A DNA stretch of 5,663 bases from an uncultured Collinsella sp. (lineage in GTDB: Bacteria; Actinomycetota; Coriobacteriia; Coriobacteriales; Coriobacteriaceae), in the NCBI GenBank assembly GCA_902478705.1, contig CABSMB010000104.1:1-5663 (forward strand), read 5' to 3'. Shown one piece after another: positions 5,644-5,663 of the stretch. The notes beneath the pieces were generated by a model that was given only the letters and a program-made list of their open reading frames with translations, did not search any database and had not been told where the DNA came from. The translations under genes were made by a program, and so were the position numbers. The first letter of the stretch is position 1, and each line of letters opens with the position of its first letter.

Positions 5644-5663
5644 ATGCTACCTGTGTCATATGC

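Noticed and set aside
5644..5663. Possible start of a new plus-strand gene at ATG 5644
   Set aside because: Only six codons are visible, there is no convincing ribosome binding site, and the ATG directly abuts the right arm of the 5610-5643 repeat.
2..5663. CRISPR array, tRNA or rRNA genes, insertion sequence or prophage genes
   Set aside because: No spaced direct repeats, tRNA-like cloverleaf, rRNA segments, transposase or integrase motifs were seen on either strand; the coding space is filled by metabolic and maturation genes.

Overview
The window carries six genes that read as one functional neighbourhood: anaerobic purine or N-heterocycle catabolism plus maturation of (selenium-dependent) molybdenum hydroxylases. 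High GC, strong G/C preference at third codon positions, short leaders with good Shine-Dalgarno sequences and the family assortment suggest a gut anaerobe of the Actinomycetota, most plausibly a Collinsella-like member of the Coriobacteriia. This assignment is inference from overall style; no rRNA or other taxonomic marker is present.

Layout. Bases 2-619 (+) encode the C-terminal two thirds of a carbamate kinase whose start lies outside the window; a strong hairpin terminator follows at 637-671. A 177-bp gap with a dyad/direct-repeat promoter-like region leads to mocA-like (797-1411, +), a molybdopterin nucleotidyltransferase-like protein, and hyuA-like (1421-2788, +), a dihydropyrimidinase/hydantoinase-family cyclic amidohydrolase; a Shine-Dalgarno overlapping the mocA stop codon ties the two together. 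hyuA converges on yqeC (2834-3571, -), a P-loop protein of selenium-dependent hydroxylase systems, across an 11-bp perfect inverted repeat that overlaps the yqeC stop codon. yqeC is divergent from yqeB (3674-4468, +; EF2563 family) and xdhC (4478-5521, +; XdhC/CoxI family), which lie 9 bp apart. The 102-bp divergent gap has AT-rich -10-like sites and a nested hairpin. Past xdhC are two more inverted repeats (5539-5605 and 5610-5643) and no supportable gene.

How the genes fit together. In E. coli homologues of these families (hyuA, yqeA carbamate kinase, yqeB, yqeC, mocA/ygfJ) lie in the ygeW-to-xdhD region linked to anaerobic purine breakdown. The likely scheme is that MocA, XdhC, YqeB and YqeC mature a molybdenum hydroxylase encoded elsewhere, HyuA opens a cyclic amide intermediate, and carbamate kinase recovers ATP from carbamoyl phosphate. 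The hydroxylase itself, SelD and any transporter are not in this window. The less ordinary observations are a paired cysteine-rich motif in YqeC, the hairpin in the yqeB leader, and several intergenic palindromes that could be dispersed repeats.
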